NCBI GenBank assembly: GCA_038380435.1
Contig: JAWZYU010000018.1
Location: 52,353,751 to 52,417,750, forward strand
Source of the DNA: Ryuthela nishihirai
Lineage: Eukaryota > Arthropoda > Arachnida > Araneae > Heptathelidae
Length of the DNA: 64,000 bases
Direction of reading: 5' to 3'
Part shown: in pieces, positions 1 to 12,283 of the stretch
How the letters are laid out: the number at the start of each line of letters is the position of its first letter
How positions within the stretch are numbered: position 1 is the stretch's first letter
Notes under the pieces: model-generated
Told to the model about the DNA's origin: nothing
Databases searched by the model: none
The model's input: only the letters and a program-made list of their open reading frames with translations
Translations under genes and position numbers: made by a program

Positions 1-1000
1 GAAGTCATATTAATTAGAGAGAGACAAATGTGAATCATACCAAGCAACTAGTATGAAAAAAGAGTCATAGGAATCAGAGAGAGACAGATGTGAATCACAT
101 CAGAGCAACTAGCATGAAATAGAAGTCATATTAATCAGAGAGAGACAAATGTGAATCATACCAGAGCAACTAGTATGAAATAAGAGTCATTGGAATCAGA
201 GAGAGACAAATATGAATCACATCAGAGCAACTAGTATGAAATAAGAGTCATATGAATCAGAGAGAGACAAATGTGAATCATACCAAGCAACTAGTATGAA
301 AAAAGAGTCATAGGAATCAGAGAGAGACAGATGTGAATCACATCAGAGCAACTAGCATGAAATAGAAGTCATATTAATCAGAGAGAGACAAATGTGAATC
401 ATACCAGAGCAACTAGTATGAAATAAGAGTCATTGGAATCAGAGAGAGACAAATATGAATCACATCAGAGCAACTAGTATGAAATAAGAGTCATATGAAT
501 CAGAGAGAGACAGATGTGAATCACATCAGAGCAACTAGTATGAAATAAGAGTCATAGGAATCAGAAAGAGACAAATGTGAATCACATCAGAGCAACTAGT
601 ATGAAATAGGAGTTATATTAATCAGAGAGAGACAAATGTGATTCACATCAGATCAACTAGTATTAAATGGGAGTCATATTAATCACAGAGAGAAAAATGT
701 GAATCATACCAGAGCAACTAATATGAATAAGAGTCATAGGAATCAGAGAGAGACGTATGTGAATCACACCAGAGCAACTAGTATGAAATAAGTCATATTA
801 ATCATAGAGAGACAAATATGAATCATACCAGAGGAACTAGTATGAAATAAGAGTCATAGGAATCAGAGAGAGACAGATGTGAATCACACCAGAGCAACTA
901 ATAGGAAATAAGAGTCATATTAATCAGAGAGAGACCAATCTGAAACACACCAGAACAACTAGTAAGAAATAAGGCCATATTAATCAGTGAAAGACAAGTG
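1..1000. repeat. Minisatellite array, ~61-bp monomer, with higher-order repeat
   Basis: About 17 tandem monomers of roughly 61 bp, marked by recurring GTCAT at about 4, 64, 125, 187, 247, 307, 368, 429, 490 and onward. Each contains CAGAGAGAGACAAATGTGAA and GCAACTAGTATGAAA. Four distinguishable monomers covering about 1-243 recur in the same order at about 244-485, so a higher-order unit of about 243 bp is present twice. Monomers to the right of 490 are increasingly diverged and the array decays near 1000. The left end is cut by the window edge. No coding capacity. Confidence 0.95.
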
Positions 1001-1465
1001 TGAAAAAAAGATGCCAGTCAAGAGATGCCATTTCAAGAAATTTTCAATGAAAGAATGCATTGCATTTTATGATGAATTCTTACAAATGATGCATTTCGTA
1101 CTCGTTGTATGTGATCCAATAAAAAAAAGCATATCTTTTTGATGCTATGGAGATGAGAATATTTAGGTGAATTCGGTGGCAAATATTATTTACTTGCCTT
1201 CTTCTAAATACTAACACTAATAACTTTCGAAGATTAAAATTGAATAACATTGGGAACAAAAACAAACACTAGCTTATTGTTAAGAAATTCGAATCAGATT
1301 TCAGTAATATTTTCTAACTCTAGTGAAGTTCATTAAAAAACATAAAATTAATTTCTGTCGTTTTTCACTTGTTTTTGAGGGACATTTTGTTTATTCCATT
1401 CAGTTTTATATCAGATAAGATTCAGAATTATTTTGAGCCCTCATTATTATAGTTAAATATATGAA
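1001..1465. other. AT-rich sequence, nothing recognised
   Basis: Unique-looking AT-rich DNA between the minisatellite and the first SINE copy. The only open frame (minus, 61 codons) shows no recognisable motif and I treat it as chance. Confidence 0.5.
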
Positions 1466-1646
1466 AATAAATAAATACTGCCCTCAAACAGCTGCTTGCC
1501 ACAGAGTTCTGACAGGAGCCTGTCAGTTTATAAGACATAGTAGAAGGTCTGTGAAGATGGCGGACCTTAGCAAATAGTCATATAACAGGCAAAAAGTCCC
1601 AGGTAAGGGGCGGTTATGTTTGGGTTCTTTTTCTGATGAATTTCCA
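1466..1646 (-). mobile_element. SINE-A, rearranged head-to-head copy
   Basis: Bases 1466-1590 are a minus-strand 3' half: A/T tail, CAGCTGCTTGCCACAGAG, then the GACAGGAGCCTGTCAG palindrome. Bases 1597-1646 are a plus-strand internal piece (TGTTTGGGTTCTTTTTCTG) that matches the copy at 2995-3030. The tRNA boxes are missing. The inverted arrangement suggests template switching or twin-priming during insertion, or a later inversion. Confidence 0.75.
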
Positions 1647-1944
1647 CTGACTGTTGAGACAAATGTGAATTTAGGATTTGATTCACTAAGGAATCGAATT
1701 TGGTAGCTAGATATATTTTGTAAGTTATAAATGGCTGTTTTTATTTTATTAGAGTACTGAAAATTAATATTACCAAAGCACGTACAATGATATTTTTTTG
1801 CGCTATATGAAATTCTTATGTAGTCTTAGATTAAATTAATTGTGCAAAGAGATGAAATAAGAAATATATATTTCATGAAGGATAACTGTCTAACACAGGT
1901 CTTTTTGCTAGGAGAACTAAGTTATATCTCTGTATACAAACTAG

Positions 1945-2190
1945 CAGGGCAGTATCAAAGGGGAAGGGGGTGGCAAGAGAGCCTTGAGAAAAAAGAGCTT
2001 TGAGAAGACTAGTAAGGATAATTGGGAAGAAAAATTATTAAACTTTTGTATATTTAAAGTATTTTTCAATAATGTTTTTAGAGCTTTTAAAACGAAGGGG
2101 AAATTATACACTGCAATGGATATGGAGTCTCTTGGTCCCTTCCTTTTACCTTGTTTGTGACGCTTGCTCCCCCACATTTATTTTTTCTAA
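1945..2190 (+). repeat. Interspersed repeat family D, copy 1
   Basis: Shares an ordered set of motifs with 48965-49213 and, more weakly, 62590-62730. These are a GAAGAAAAATTATTAAACTT-type start, ACGAAGG(G/T)GAAAAT, TACACTGCAATG, a CT-rich stretch ending in CGCTTGC plus a C run, then TTATTTTTT. No terminal repeats, tRNA boxes or coding content are visible, so the class is unknown. Confidence 0.55.
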
Positions 2191-2929
2191 ATCTGGACAC
2201 AAAAGCTAGTAAAGTTAAAGATAATTAAATTTTCATCCATCACTTTCGATGTCTAGAGAAAAATGAAACTTGTTTTACGCGAAGTTGTCTTTTTTTACAA
2301 CTAAGATTTCAATAGTAATAAGTTTAAGTTTTAAATAATTAAACTTCTATTGACAATTCGAACAAAAATCTGTAAATATTACTATTTCCCTTTAAACCAT
2401 TTTCGGTGATCTTGATTATACAGTTGACACTTGAACCATCTTTGTCGCTTGTTCATAAATGCAAAGAAAATGATGCTTTTAAATATATGCTTTTCCTCAA
2501 TAATGCGACTTTTATCAGCGAGAAATAATGTATAAAGTGTAATGTATAAAGTAAACTTAATGGCACCTTTAATGGTGTAAATACAGAATGACATAAAATA
2601 ACATAAAACATTAAAAACTTTGAGATATGATATAGGCCTATTATCATGTCTAGCAGCAGAATTGTCGAAAGTATTATAACAGTTTTTTCACTGCAATTGC
2701 TTCTAAAATTTAATGGTTGAATTCAGAAGTCTTGTGCTTTTAATCGAAGATTGAATCAAGATTTTGATCGAAATTTTCCATTCTTGACATATGCCCGTTT
2801 TGAAGCATAACATTTTCTTTAGATGCAGCATCAAATTTTGCCTAAATACACTGATTCTTTACAGGGTTCACAATAGAAAATGAGCACTGAAAAATTAAAT
2901 GTGCTTGAAAAATAAATGTACGTAGAAAA
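2191..2929. other. AT-rich sequence, nothing recognised
   Basis: Two overlapping minus-strand frames of 64-70 codons occur here, but they are low-complexity and without family motifs. No repeat shared with other parts of the window was noticed. Confidence 0.45.
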
Positions 2930-3140
2930 GCTGTCCCGTGGCCGAGTGATTAGCGGCTGTCTTTATTAGAGTCTTACCTGGATTCGAGACCCAGATAAGG
3001 CGGCGATGTTTGGGTTCTTTTTCTGCTGAGGTCCCAAATCATCCTCATAGACCTTCTATTATGGCGTATAAACTGACAGGCTCCTGTCAGACATCTCTGG
3101 CAAGCACTACTTAAGAGGCTATCTATTTTTATTACATTTT
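2930..3140 (+). mobile_element. SINE-A, near full-length
   Basis: Starts GCTGTCCCGTGGCCGAGTGA (tRNA-like head with A box), then a B-box remnant GATTCGAGACCC, the middle TTTCTGCTGAGGTCC and the 3' palindrome CTGACAGGCTCCTGTCAG. The second palindrome is damaged (CACTACTTAAG in place of CAGCTGCTTGAG). The tail is T-rich. No target duplication is evident. Confidence 0.9.
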
Positions 3141-4587
3141 TATGGGAAAAAGCCGGAATGGTTTATAATAAATCTAGCTCCTCTTTTGGTTCCTGTTACA
3201 AAATGCAAGTTTCTGCTGTTTCCTTTTTCCTCTTCACGTCATTTACTTTTTCTGTTTTCAACTTCCTTCCCCTCCAATGTCCTTCACCCTTATCAACTAA
3301 GCAAATTTCCTTCTCTTTTTCCTAATAACCATTATGCCATTCCTACACTGACAATCAGCTTCATCAAATTAATTCTTCATTATAATCGAGCATCTTAATC
3401 GATTATTTTTCATTCTTTCAGTTATACACTGCTACGTGTTTCGGATTATAAACAATCCTTGAATCCTTACAAAAGCCACGTGTTGTTTCCTATCTCCACG
3501 TCAAATTCTACCTCTTATGTTAAATCAAATACATTGCTTAGTGTTTCAGATTATAAATACTTCTTTATTCCTTACGAAATCCATTCCTGTGTTTACCTAA
3601 CTACTTCAAAGTAATGCATCACCTAATTGCTTGCTAATTCTAATGTTCCTTTGGTCATCCAGCCTGATTCCCTGCTTAATCAAGAACATCCAATTTTCTT
3701 TTCGTATATTTAAATTTTAATCGCAGCATATAATTATTTTTTTTATCAACATCCTTAAATTTTGAGAAACACAACTTGAAGATGCATCTACAGAGATAGC
3801 AAGCAATAGTTCTTATATCGAAAGACAACTTTGCCAATTTCGTCTTCAAATATTTCATTCAAAAATTTCAAACCACTGTTGATCTATCGTATTGTATCTA
3901 TTGAATTCAATTTTATCTTATCTTCCAGCTTGTCTAGCTCAAACACAATAGTCTTTGTTTTTGAAAGCATTGATGCTCAAATTTAAATGGCGCAACTCTA
4001 CACTCATGCGAGACACAACATCTGTGGCTGCTGTTCCTTCTCGGTCAACAACATTGTGTCATTTGCGTACGACAATGTTCAAGCAATATTCTCTTTCATT
4101 GTAACGTCATCCGCCTTTGACTCTTTCGCTTGTACATTCATAAATGCATTAAACTATCATGTCGACATAAAACTAGCCTGCGTGACACCAGTCAGACACA
4201 TGTCCATTACCTTCCAAACATGTTCTGCTATGAACATGACCTAATTTCTCCTAATGTTCTCCTTCTTAGAATAATGATTTCGTTTTTGTGAACCGCCGAA
4301 TTGTTAGACTTATTTTATAACACTTTTCAAAATCACTTTAAGGGCAGACCAAAGAAGAATCATAAAGTAGAATATTAAATGACAAAATTTTATTCCAGTT
4401 TCATGTTTAAAAAGTGATATTATTACTTAGCCTTGATCGACTTAGAATACTTTTTTTGGACTAGGTTTTCTCATTCTGTTGGGGGGAACTTTTGCATAAT
4501 TTTATATATATATTACCAAATTGAAGTAACATATAAACATGCAACTATAGTTTATAGTTTGTTCTTTTAAATATTCGAAAAATAAAA
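3141..4587. other. AT-rich sequence with one diverged duplication
   Basis: Within this stretch 3424-3490 and 3528-3597 are a diverged direct duplication with period about 105 bp. Shared landmarks are CACTGCTACGTGTTTCGGAT versus CATTGCTTAGTGTTTCAGAT and ATCCTTAC versus ATTCCTTAC. The 85-codon plus frame at 3987-4244 is serine/alanine/cysteine-rich with no recognised domain and is probably chance. Confidence 0.5.
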
Positions 4588-4781
4588 AAATAAATAAATA
4601 AATACCCCTTCAGGCAGCTGCTTGTCACAGAGGTCTGACAAGAGCCTATCAGTTTATACTGCCATAGAGAAGGTCTGTGAGGAAGGCGAGACCCCAGGAG
4701 AAAGACAACAGAAACATCAATAACTTACCCGGGGATCAAATCCAGATCCCTTTGATCAGTAGCCAAGCTTGCTGACGGGAA
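4588..4781 (-). mobile_element. SINE-A, near full-length
   Basis: On the minus strand the element reads from a diverged head near 4781 (AGCAAGCTTGGCTACTGATC) through a B-box remnant to TAAACTGATAGGCTCTTGTC and GACAAGCAGCTGCCTGAAGG, ending in a TTTA tail at 4588. The extreme 5' end, including the A box, is eroded. Confidence 0.88.
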
Positions 4782-5695
4782 AACAATTAAATAATCTGCA
4801 ATCAGTGTCTCTCAACAACGAATATAATTCTATCTCAGAAGCAATATCTTCTGAGATAATCTCTTCGTTTATAATTTATAAGTGAAGTTTAGAATGAATG
4901 CCAATATCACCAACTTTTTTTTCCATGGAGTGTTATATTAGGTATAGTAGACACCAACTATGCAAGTCTCTCTTTTAATAAATATATTTTGGCTGACAGA
5001 TAGAGAATATATCCCCAAACAGGATGGAAAAAGTTGAAAAACAAGTTTAGTAATTGACATAGTATGGTTGTAAGCATTTCTAATAATTTTCCGGGTGAAA
5101 CTACCTTTGTTATGAAGAATGCAGAATTGAAAAATCCTCAATCCATCAATCCGCCATATATTAACATAAAATTCATAGTAATTTGGGTGGTAAGTGAAAT
5201 AAAGGTTCTCACCTCCCCACACACCCCACACCACACACACACGCACACATTCACACAACAAAGAAACAAGATGCAAAAGATATTTAAAAATTTTGACTTT
5301 TTTTCGTAAAGTATAATGAAATGCGGAAGAAAACGTATTCTATCATTATAATAATATACATAAGTATCATTCCTAATGTAGAATGCAAAAACTAAACTTT
5401 TTTTAAGTATAATTTAATCTAAGAATACATGTAATTAATAGATTTTGCATCTTCAAATACATTTTTTCAGGACATTATATATTTAACGAAGAGCAGGTAT
5501 GTTGTTTAATTTCTTGTTTTGTCCTTCTGTTGAGATGTCTCCTTCCTCACAGATCTTCTCCATGAAGGAAAACAGGAATATAAATTCCATTTCGTTGATA
5601 CTTTAGACGAATTCGACTTGAGGTTGATTGTCCTGTCTTCTTTTTTATGCTAACTCTGAAAAGGATAAGTTGTCGAAATCAGTTCGCGCACAAAT
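4782..5695. other. AT-rich sequence with CA-rich microsatellite
   Basis: A CA/CCA-rich simple repeat lies at about 5212-5262 and produces overlapping low-complexity frames on both strands. Nothing else in the stretch is recognised. Confidence 0.5.
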
Positions 5696-6249
5696 TTTCG
5701 ATCTCGAGCTCACTCGGACACGAGCCATTTTCGATAGATAATGGATCCGAGTAGGATCCAGCTCGATTAAAGGAGAGAAATTTCTCTGAAGCGTCTTGAA
5801 ACATATATGCCAAAAAGCATGCCTTTGAGCCATTTTTTCTTTCCAAATCATCGTATTTTATAGGCTATTTTAAACTTTGAAGTAATAATAATTATTTGAT
5901 GACAAAATAAAAATCTTAATATTATTTTTGAACAAAAAATACTGGAAATAATTGTTAGAAACTGGAAAATATTTAGTAAATATCATTGCTAAAAGTATTA
6001 GAATACCTAAAAAAATCAGAGGATAAATGGAGTTTATTTTAATTTGATAAAAACTGATTAAAAGGTTGAAATAATAGAAATAAATTATTTATTTTATTGT
6101 TACTTATTTTATCGCTATTGCAAAAAAAAAAAATTAGAAATCTAAATTATTACTTATCTCGAACCTTAAAATTATCTGTGCTATTTTGAGGCAAAGACTG
6201 GTAAGGGCTCTGACTCAGTCTGATAAAGCCCGATCCAAACTCATCTTTA
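5696..6249 (+). mobile_element. Nonautonomous hAT-type element, family C, copy 1 (old)
   Basis: The interior matches 51827-52246 in order: ATACTGGAAATAATTGTTAG, then ACTGATTAAAAGGTTGAAAT, then a TTTATTGTTAC/ATTGCAAAA stretch, ending in CCAAACTCATCTTTA. The right terminus corresponds to the TAGAGATGGGTTT-type inverted repeat. Bordering octamers GCACAAAT (5688-5695) and GTGTAAAT (6250-6257) match at five of eight positions with three transitions, as expected for a decayed 8-bp duplication. The left terminus is strongly diverged, so that boundary is less certain. Confidence 0.6.
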
Positions 6250-8536
6250 GTGTAAATAATTAAATTCTTTCGCATTGACATAATCTTAATTTTATTGCTA
6301 AATTTCATTTTGCAGATGAATATCATAGTAGTTTCTCTTCACCAGGCAAGTAGTACATGATGTGTAAATCTAACATTTGCATAATAATAAGTTTATGGAA
6401 AAAATTTCAAATCAGGACGAAATAATATTGTGTTGTGATTTCATTGGGATACCAAGAATTTTAACGGAAATTGTTCTCAAGTGATGAATTTAAGAAAGGG
6501 ATATTACGAAAATATCATCACGAAAGGGATATTAAGAAATAAGCATACAAGCTAAGTAAGAAAAGAACTCTCGTGTTTTGTATGAGCAATGACTCCATTC
6601 AGAATGGTAAAGAAAACAAAAAACACTTTTCCGTAGCGTGCACGAATGTGTCACCAAGAACCGAAAAGCACTCTTCTTTATTTCACTCATAACAATTTCA
6701 AAACACAATAAAAATAAATGTTACTCTTTCGTATTATGTGGAAATTTTAAAATTCGGTTATTAATTATATTTAAAACATATTTTTAAAAACGGTTAATTA
6801 AAATAAATATTAATAAATAACGAATTTTGTATTTTGAAGCAGTGTAACACAAGCAGTTGCAACATATTTAACTCGATTCTCTGTTGTGCTTTTAAAAAAA
6901 CTTTTTAACTAAAGACTTAACTTCAAGACAGTATAATTTTAAAGCGAATGATCAATAGAATGGGGATTATAACACCTTTAATTATTCTAATATTCCGCAA
7001 TAACCAATTAATATATAATAAATAATATATTCCCACCGCTTTTAATACAGTGTAATAAACATTTCATCCACACACACATATACTTGCTTAATTTTTAAAA
7101 ATCAAAGTTACAAGAAGTTACCTTCACATATTTATGAAAAATGAAACACCTAGAAGTTGAGTCATAATCACTGCGGAAGGCTTTTCTCGAATTTTGATTA
7201 AATGACCGAATTTCGGTCCAATTTACGTCAGATAATCGAGATTCTCTCTTTACATACTTGCTCATGTTGTTTGATTCACTGGATTACTGATTACTTTTAG
7301 AAATATATGCCTTCAACCATGTGTGATACACATATTCATATTTCAGAAACACTTTTCTAACTTGAAGTAACTAATTACAGTACAGCATAAATTTTATTCG
7401 CATTTACATTAATCTTCGCTCAGCATAGATCGTTTACAAATAACATTTATTCATTTCCATAATACTTATCTTCATCTTTTTATCTTTCTGCCCATTTTTA
7501 ACAAACAAAGTGAAAAAAAACAACTATCTACTAAAATATTTCTACCAAAGAAAACAGTGAAGTATACTGATACCTTACCATTCTATACTTATCATTCTTA
7601 ACTTATCATTCTTATTATTTTATAAATTCTGTAAGCTATTATCTTTCAATATCACTTTGATTTTGAAAAAAAATCAACTTAATGTTAATATTTTAATTTA
7701 AGGGCAATTTTCTGAAGGAAATTTGGATGAGCTCAGAGTGGAGAGAATCACAGTAGCCTCCATTAATATGTATTAGCTTTTGTCAGAGTCCAAATCATTT
7801 TTGAATAAATTCGAATTGAATAAATATCGACTTATGATAAATGGAAGAAGAAAAAAGCTTAGGAAAAATGTTGTTTGCATTGAAGATCCTTTCGAAAACG
7901 TTCATTTGATATTCACAGAGATTGCCTTGAGACGTAAATGCAACCCAAAAAATATTTCTAATATTTTTAGCCATGCAGTACATAACGCCACTATAAGCAA
8001 AAAAGTTTAACTAATTTTTCGTTTTAGCTAATATTTCAAAAGTATTTAATATTTTCTAATTAGAGTTGTCCGATTTTTATCATATAAATATAACATAGAA
8101 CATTTACTAAATTCACTTTAATTTGTTCATTCAAATATACATATGTAAATATTTAAACACTACAGCTTTGGAATTTTGTCCTTTTTTTACCAAAGTGTTC
8201 TGCATACATCGTTTGTTATTTATTTTAGCACTCATAAACAGCCTAGCTTCCTTTGTTCTCTATTTCTTCTAGGGTCTAAATAAATTTAATCATATAATTT
8301 TGGATTCAGAAAATTGAAAAGATAATGTATTTGTCTCTTAATTTGAAACAGTGTAAAAACCCATGTAAAATTAAATTTTGATATTATTTTCTAAGTGATA
8401 AATATATATATTTCATCTTTTGGTTACTAAATAACTAATAAATGATTTGCATTTCGTTATGTTAGTGATAAATTATTCTTGTAATGATTTAAAGTTATAC
8501 AAATTATTCATTTTGCATTTAAAATTTCTTGTTAAG
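6250..8536. other. AT-rich sequence, nothing recognised
   Basis: Long AT-rich stretch with homopolymer runs. The 76-codon plus frame at 7780-8010 begins at a non-distinctive ATG and has no motif I recognise. I found no repeat family shared with the rest of the window. Confidence 0.45.
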
Positions 8537-8700
8537 CATCAAAGGAATCTGGGTTCGAGCCTCGTGAAAGGTTTGAATGTTTCTTTTCTGTATTATCATT
8601 CTGCTGAGGTCTCCTCCCTCACAAAGTTCTCTATGGGCCTTTATACCAATAGGCTCCACTCAGACCTCTGTGGTAAGCAGCTGCTTGAGGGGAAAGTTTT
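8537..8700 (+). mobile_element. SINE-A, 5'-truncated, first unit of a dimer
   Basis: Begins inside the tRNA part at GCATCAAAGGAATCTGGGTT, keeps a B box (GGGTTCGAGCC) and runs through CTGCTGAGGTCTC to GACCTCTGTGGTAAGCAGCTG and CTTGAGGGGAAAG. The A box is missing. The next SINE starts immediately after its T run. Confidence 0.85.
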
Positions 8701-8912
8701 TAAGCTTCCCTGTAGACGAGTGGTTAAAATGCTGGGCTACTGATCAAGGGACCCCAGGTTCCAGCCCCGCACAAATATTGCGTTTCTTATCCAGTTTTGT
8801 TCCTTCTGTTGAGGCCTTGATTTCCTCATAGATCTGCTCTAGGGGCATTTTACACTGATAGGCTCATGTCAGACCTCTGTGACAAGAAGATTCTTGAGGG
8901 ATAGTGTTATTT
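8701..8912 (+). mobile_element. SINE-A, full-length, second unit of a dimer
   Basis: Complete order: head with ACGAGTGGTTAAAATGCTGG (A box), CTACTGATCAAGGGACC, B box GGTTCCAGCCCC, then the middle region and a diverged 3' domain (AAGAAGATTCTTGAGGG in place of AAGCAGCTGCTTGAGGG). It sits directly after another SINE-A in the same orientation, either by insertion into the first copy's T-rich tail or by dimer retrotransposition. Confidence 0.88.
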
Positions 8913-9793
8913 TCATTTTTAAACCGTAGGTTGTCTATTGTTTAAACACTTCTTTGTTGTTGTTTTTTACCAATTTATAAAGTTTAAAAGCAATTTGTGT
9001 TTTTTTATCAGTAATATTTTTAATCATTTGTTATAATTATGGAAATGGTGATCAATATGTATATATTGAACTACAATTCTGATACTTATGAAGTGAGGAC
9101 AAAAGTAGGAGAAATAACAAAACTTTAAGTTATTAGAAACGATTCCTTACCAGCAATAAATTAATCTGTTTTTGTAATCTTTAGATCTCAAAGTACAGAG
9201 CTATAATCTGAAATAACTTTTGATTGAATGATGAATGAAATGAAGGAAGTAGGGGAATACTCTAACGATGGCTTTTCTTTTTAAATCATAACCTGTTTTG
9301 TAGGTGGGGGGGGGGGAGTCTAAGAGGTAATTTCTTACACACGTAATGTGTTAACAATTATGTTTTTTAGGTACCAAAAAATGAGAGAAAATGTTTCCTG
9401 TACATTTTTCACTTTTGCCATTTTTTTTCCTCTTCATGGACAAAAACTAACTTAGTTCCTTAAAGCTTTGAAGTTAATTTTCCATTGTGCAGACTCTCAT
9501 AAATCAAGAAAGCAATTTTTCCATGAGCGACATTTCTACAGGAAACTTATGCTACAAGTTCTTCAGTTTTATTGAATAGTAGCTCAATTATCTTGTTATC
9601 TGATTGCGTTTTTTATCGATATGAATGGTTGAGTGTGGTCTCTGTATCTGGAAACACTTTTGCAAAAAAAAAAGTATGGGTTAATCAACTTAAACGTCAT
9701 CTTATTTTCTCATCAAATGCAATAAAAAATATGAAGAAAAAAGCATTAAATGAAAGATATTTTCAAAATCTTGCTTTAAATATAGCCCTTACG

Positions 9794-9828
9794 TGGTTTA
9801 GTAGTTAGCGTACATGACTACTAAACCA
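9794..9828. other. Perfect 12-bp stem hairpin
   Basis: TGGTTTAGTAGT (9794-9805) is the exact reverse complement of ACTACTAAACCA (9817-9828), with an 11-nt spacer. The left arm and loop resemble an A-box-like tRNA segment (TTTAGTAGTTAGCGT), so this may be the remnant of another tRNA-derived repeat rather than a functional hairpin. Confidence 0.6.
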
Positions 9829-10612
9829 GCAGGCAGGCATGTCCCTGTGTATGTGTTCGTATGCGTATGGGAAACCAGAACAATCTCAATAGAGCTTCTA
9901 ATTTTTTCCATCCTTTTTATAAGGTATACCTTCTTCCCTTTAAAAAATTTTAAAAGTTAATAAATGGGCGACATTAGGCAAAGTCTATTTTCTGAAGGAA
10001 AGAAAGTAAATTTCGACACCTCCAAATACAGAAAAGAAAAAACGCATCTTTGCCTATCCGGTTGTAGAAAATGCACTAGATAACTTTAGAACCGTTTTCT
10101 TTAAAAAGGAATATATCTTGATACTGTTCGTTTAAATTCAACAGAAACTACTGTGATTGCAAAGTCTATTGCTGTGACTTAATCTAAAGTTTTCTTTTTT
10201 TTAAGGCTTTCAATTTCCTTTAGACTTTATATTTCGCTTTAATTGAAAAAAATATATATATTGAACGTTTCAAAATGCATGTTAAAATTTAAATATAATT
10301 AACGCTTTAAATATAATTTATAAAAAGAAACAACACATTATTTAGGTTCTTTGTCATTAAAAATATTTTTACTGAAACTTATGAAATCAAAGTGAGTTTA
10401 TAAAAGAGATACTGAGTGTTAGATGTAATTACCTTTCTATCGTTGAAAGCATATCGTAGAGCTATTTGGGTTTTATTCGGATATTAAATTACTTTTAGGA
10501 ATAATTAATGTTCCTACCATAATAATATATTCATTCTTCAGTTTATTTTTACGGTGCTTCTAATCGTCACCCTGCAAAGAAACGTTTTTAATCCACTGTA
10601 ATTGAAACATAG

Positions 10613-10745
10613 AGCCAATTTATAAACAAATTATGAAAGAAATTATTCAATCCAAAAAGAAATATTTTAATGCCAATATAATGGAGATGTGTGACCAATT
10701 TGTGAACGAACTGTAATAGAAATTTCTCAAACCAAAAATCCGAAT
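10613..10745. repeat. Diverged two-copy direct repeat, period ~79 bp
   Basis: GCCAATTTATAAACAAATTA at about 10614 and ACCAATTTGTGAACGAACTG at about 10693 begin related segments that continue with a GAAAGAAATTATTCAA versus TAGAAATTTCTCAAACC stretch. Probably an old local duplication. Confidence 0.45.
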
Positions 10746-12283
10746 TCAGTAATATTAAATATTTAAGATGTGAAACTATTATTAATGAAATAAATTTTAA
10801 ATTTATGGCTCTCTGTAAATATGACAAGCTAATTTCTCCAGACTGAATAAAATTAATATTATTTAAACAATTTAAATGAGCCGTAGTCTACAGTCAGTAA
10901 AATGACGTATATTGCATACAGACTTATTACTAAAATGCAAATTTTATAATTGATTACTGAATATTTGTAAAAAAAATAATAACCACTGTCTATTCACTAT
11001 AAACCGATGATTCTGAAGTGGAACCACCAAAAGGTTTCAATAATGGAAATACAAATAATATTAATGATAATTTTTATTTATGATACAAAATGACAAAAAG
11101 GCATTTACACACAAACGCATTAATATATATTGAAACTCATGTCATTCGTTATTTCATTTTAAAAACCTTTTCTTGAACCAAAGCAGTATAATGTATGGCG
11201 ACAATACAGAGTTTACGTATATAATAATGGACTATTTATGTGTTAATAAAGAAATATACTTTTACGATCTTAAAAAAAATTCTATATGTTTACTATACAC
11301 GTTTTTACATACATGCCTAACATTTCAGTTTATTTAATTTTTCTTAATGCGGACCACAGTGATTTTTTCCATGGTTGGTAATGCGGCCACGAGAAAATAT
11401 CTCCTGATAACCATTACTATAGACTTAGTAAAAAATTCAAATTGTTCAAACTTTCAATTTAGTCTTTATCATACTTATGTAATGGATATAGCACCACTTA
11501 TTATAAAAAACATGCAGTGTCATGAATCAAGTGTACTCTGTCTATATGGCTTTCTGTAAAACGTGCATCAGTTATTCAATTAAAAGTCGCGTATTTAAAT
11601 TATAATGTATAAACGTTTTCATTTAGTAATTTTAGCAGTAAATAAAACTGCATGTTATCTAAGAAAAACCAAATTCAATGAATATTTGTTGCATATGAAG
11701 CAAAATAAACAAACTATTAGTGCAATATGTACAGTCAAAGGTTCATATGACAAAGTCTGCAATGTATTTCTACCGCCAACTGCGGCATTATCAATTATAT
11801 CTGTATGACGAAATTTTGAATTTGAATATGAGTTTTATTTACTCGAGAGTGAATTAACTGCCATAATTTTGATTGCACTAAATTGAACGGCTTATTTTAA
11901 CAACAGTAACTGCAGTTTAAAGACATTGTTGAATTCAGGTTTTGATTTAAATAAAAAATCTTAAAAATAAATTGAAAACTGAATATTTAAAATACAGTTA
12001 AAAATATCAGTTTCTTTCTTTAGCTAAGAGAACATTTATATCAAGCACAAATAACTCCGAAATATGTATTCTAAATATTTCGATCATCAGAGAAGAAATA
12101 TACAAAAAAAAAGAGTTATTATATACAGTTCAAATACTTTTTTTCCCAAGCTCAATTACTTTTTATTGGAACATAATCAAGAAATAAGAAATATGCTCGA
12201 ATCTATAGGAAAGAGTGTGAAGAAAAGTTATTCTGTTATCATCCAAAAGTATTTCACTCATATATACAAAATTAAAACTTTTA

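Larger units (their letters stand above)
8913..12283. other. AT-rich sequence with minor repeats
   Basis: Contains a G-run near 9307, the hairpin at 9794-9828 and the diverged duplication at 10613-10745, listed separately. Frames of 60-91 codons (9572-9808, 10588-10827, 11347-11808, 12064-12339) have no recognisable motifs; the last runs into a foldback element. I regard all of them as chance. Confidence 0.45.

Noticed and set aside
1..1000. CRISPR-like array
   Set aside because: The ~61-bp units are contiguous variants without unique spacers, and the context is an animal genome.
5064..5309. 81-codon frame with His/Thr/Pro run
   Set aside because: Generated by the CA-rich microsatellite at 5212-5262.
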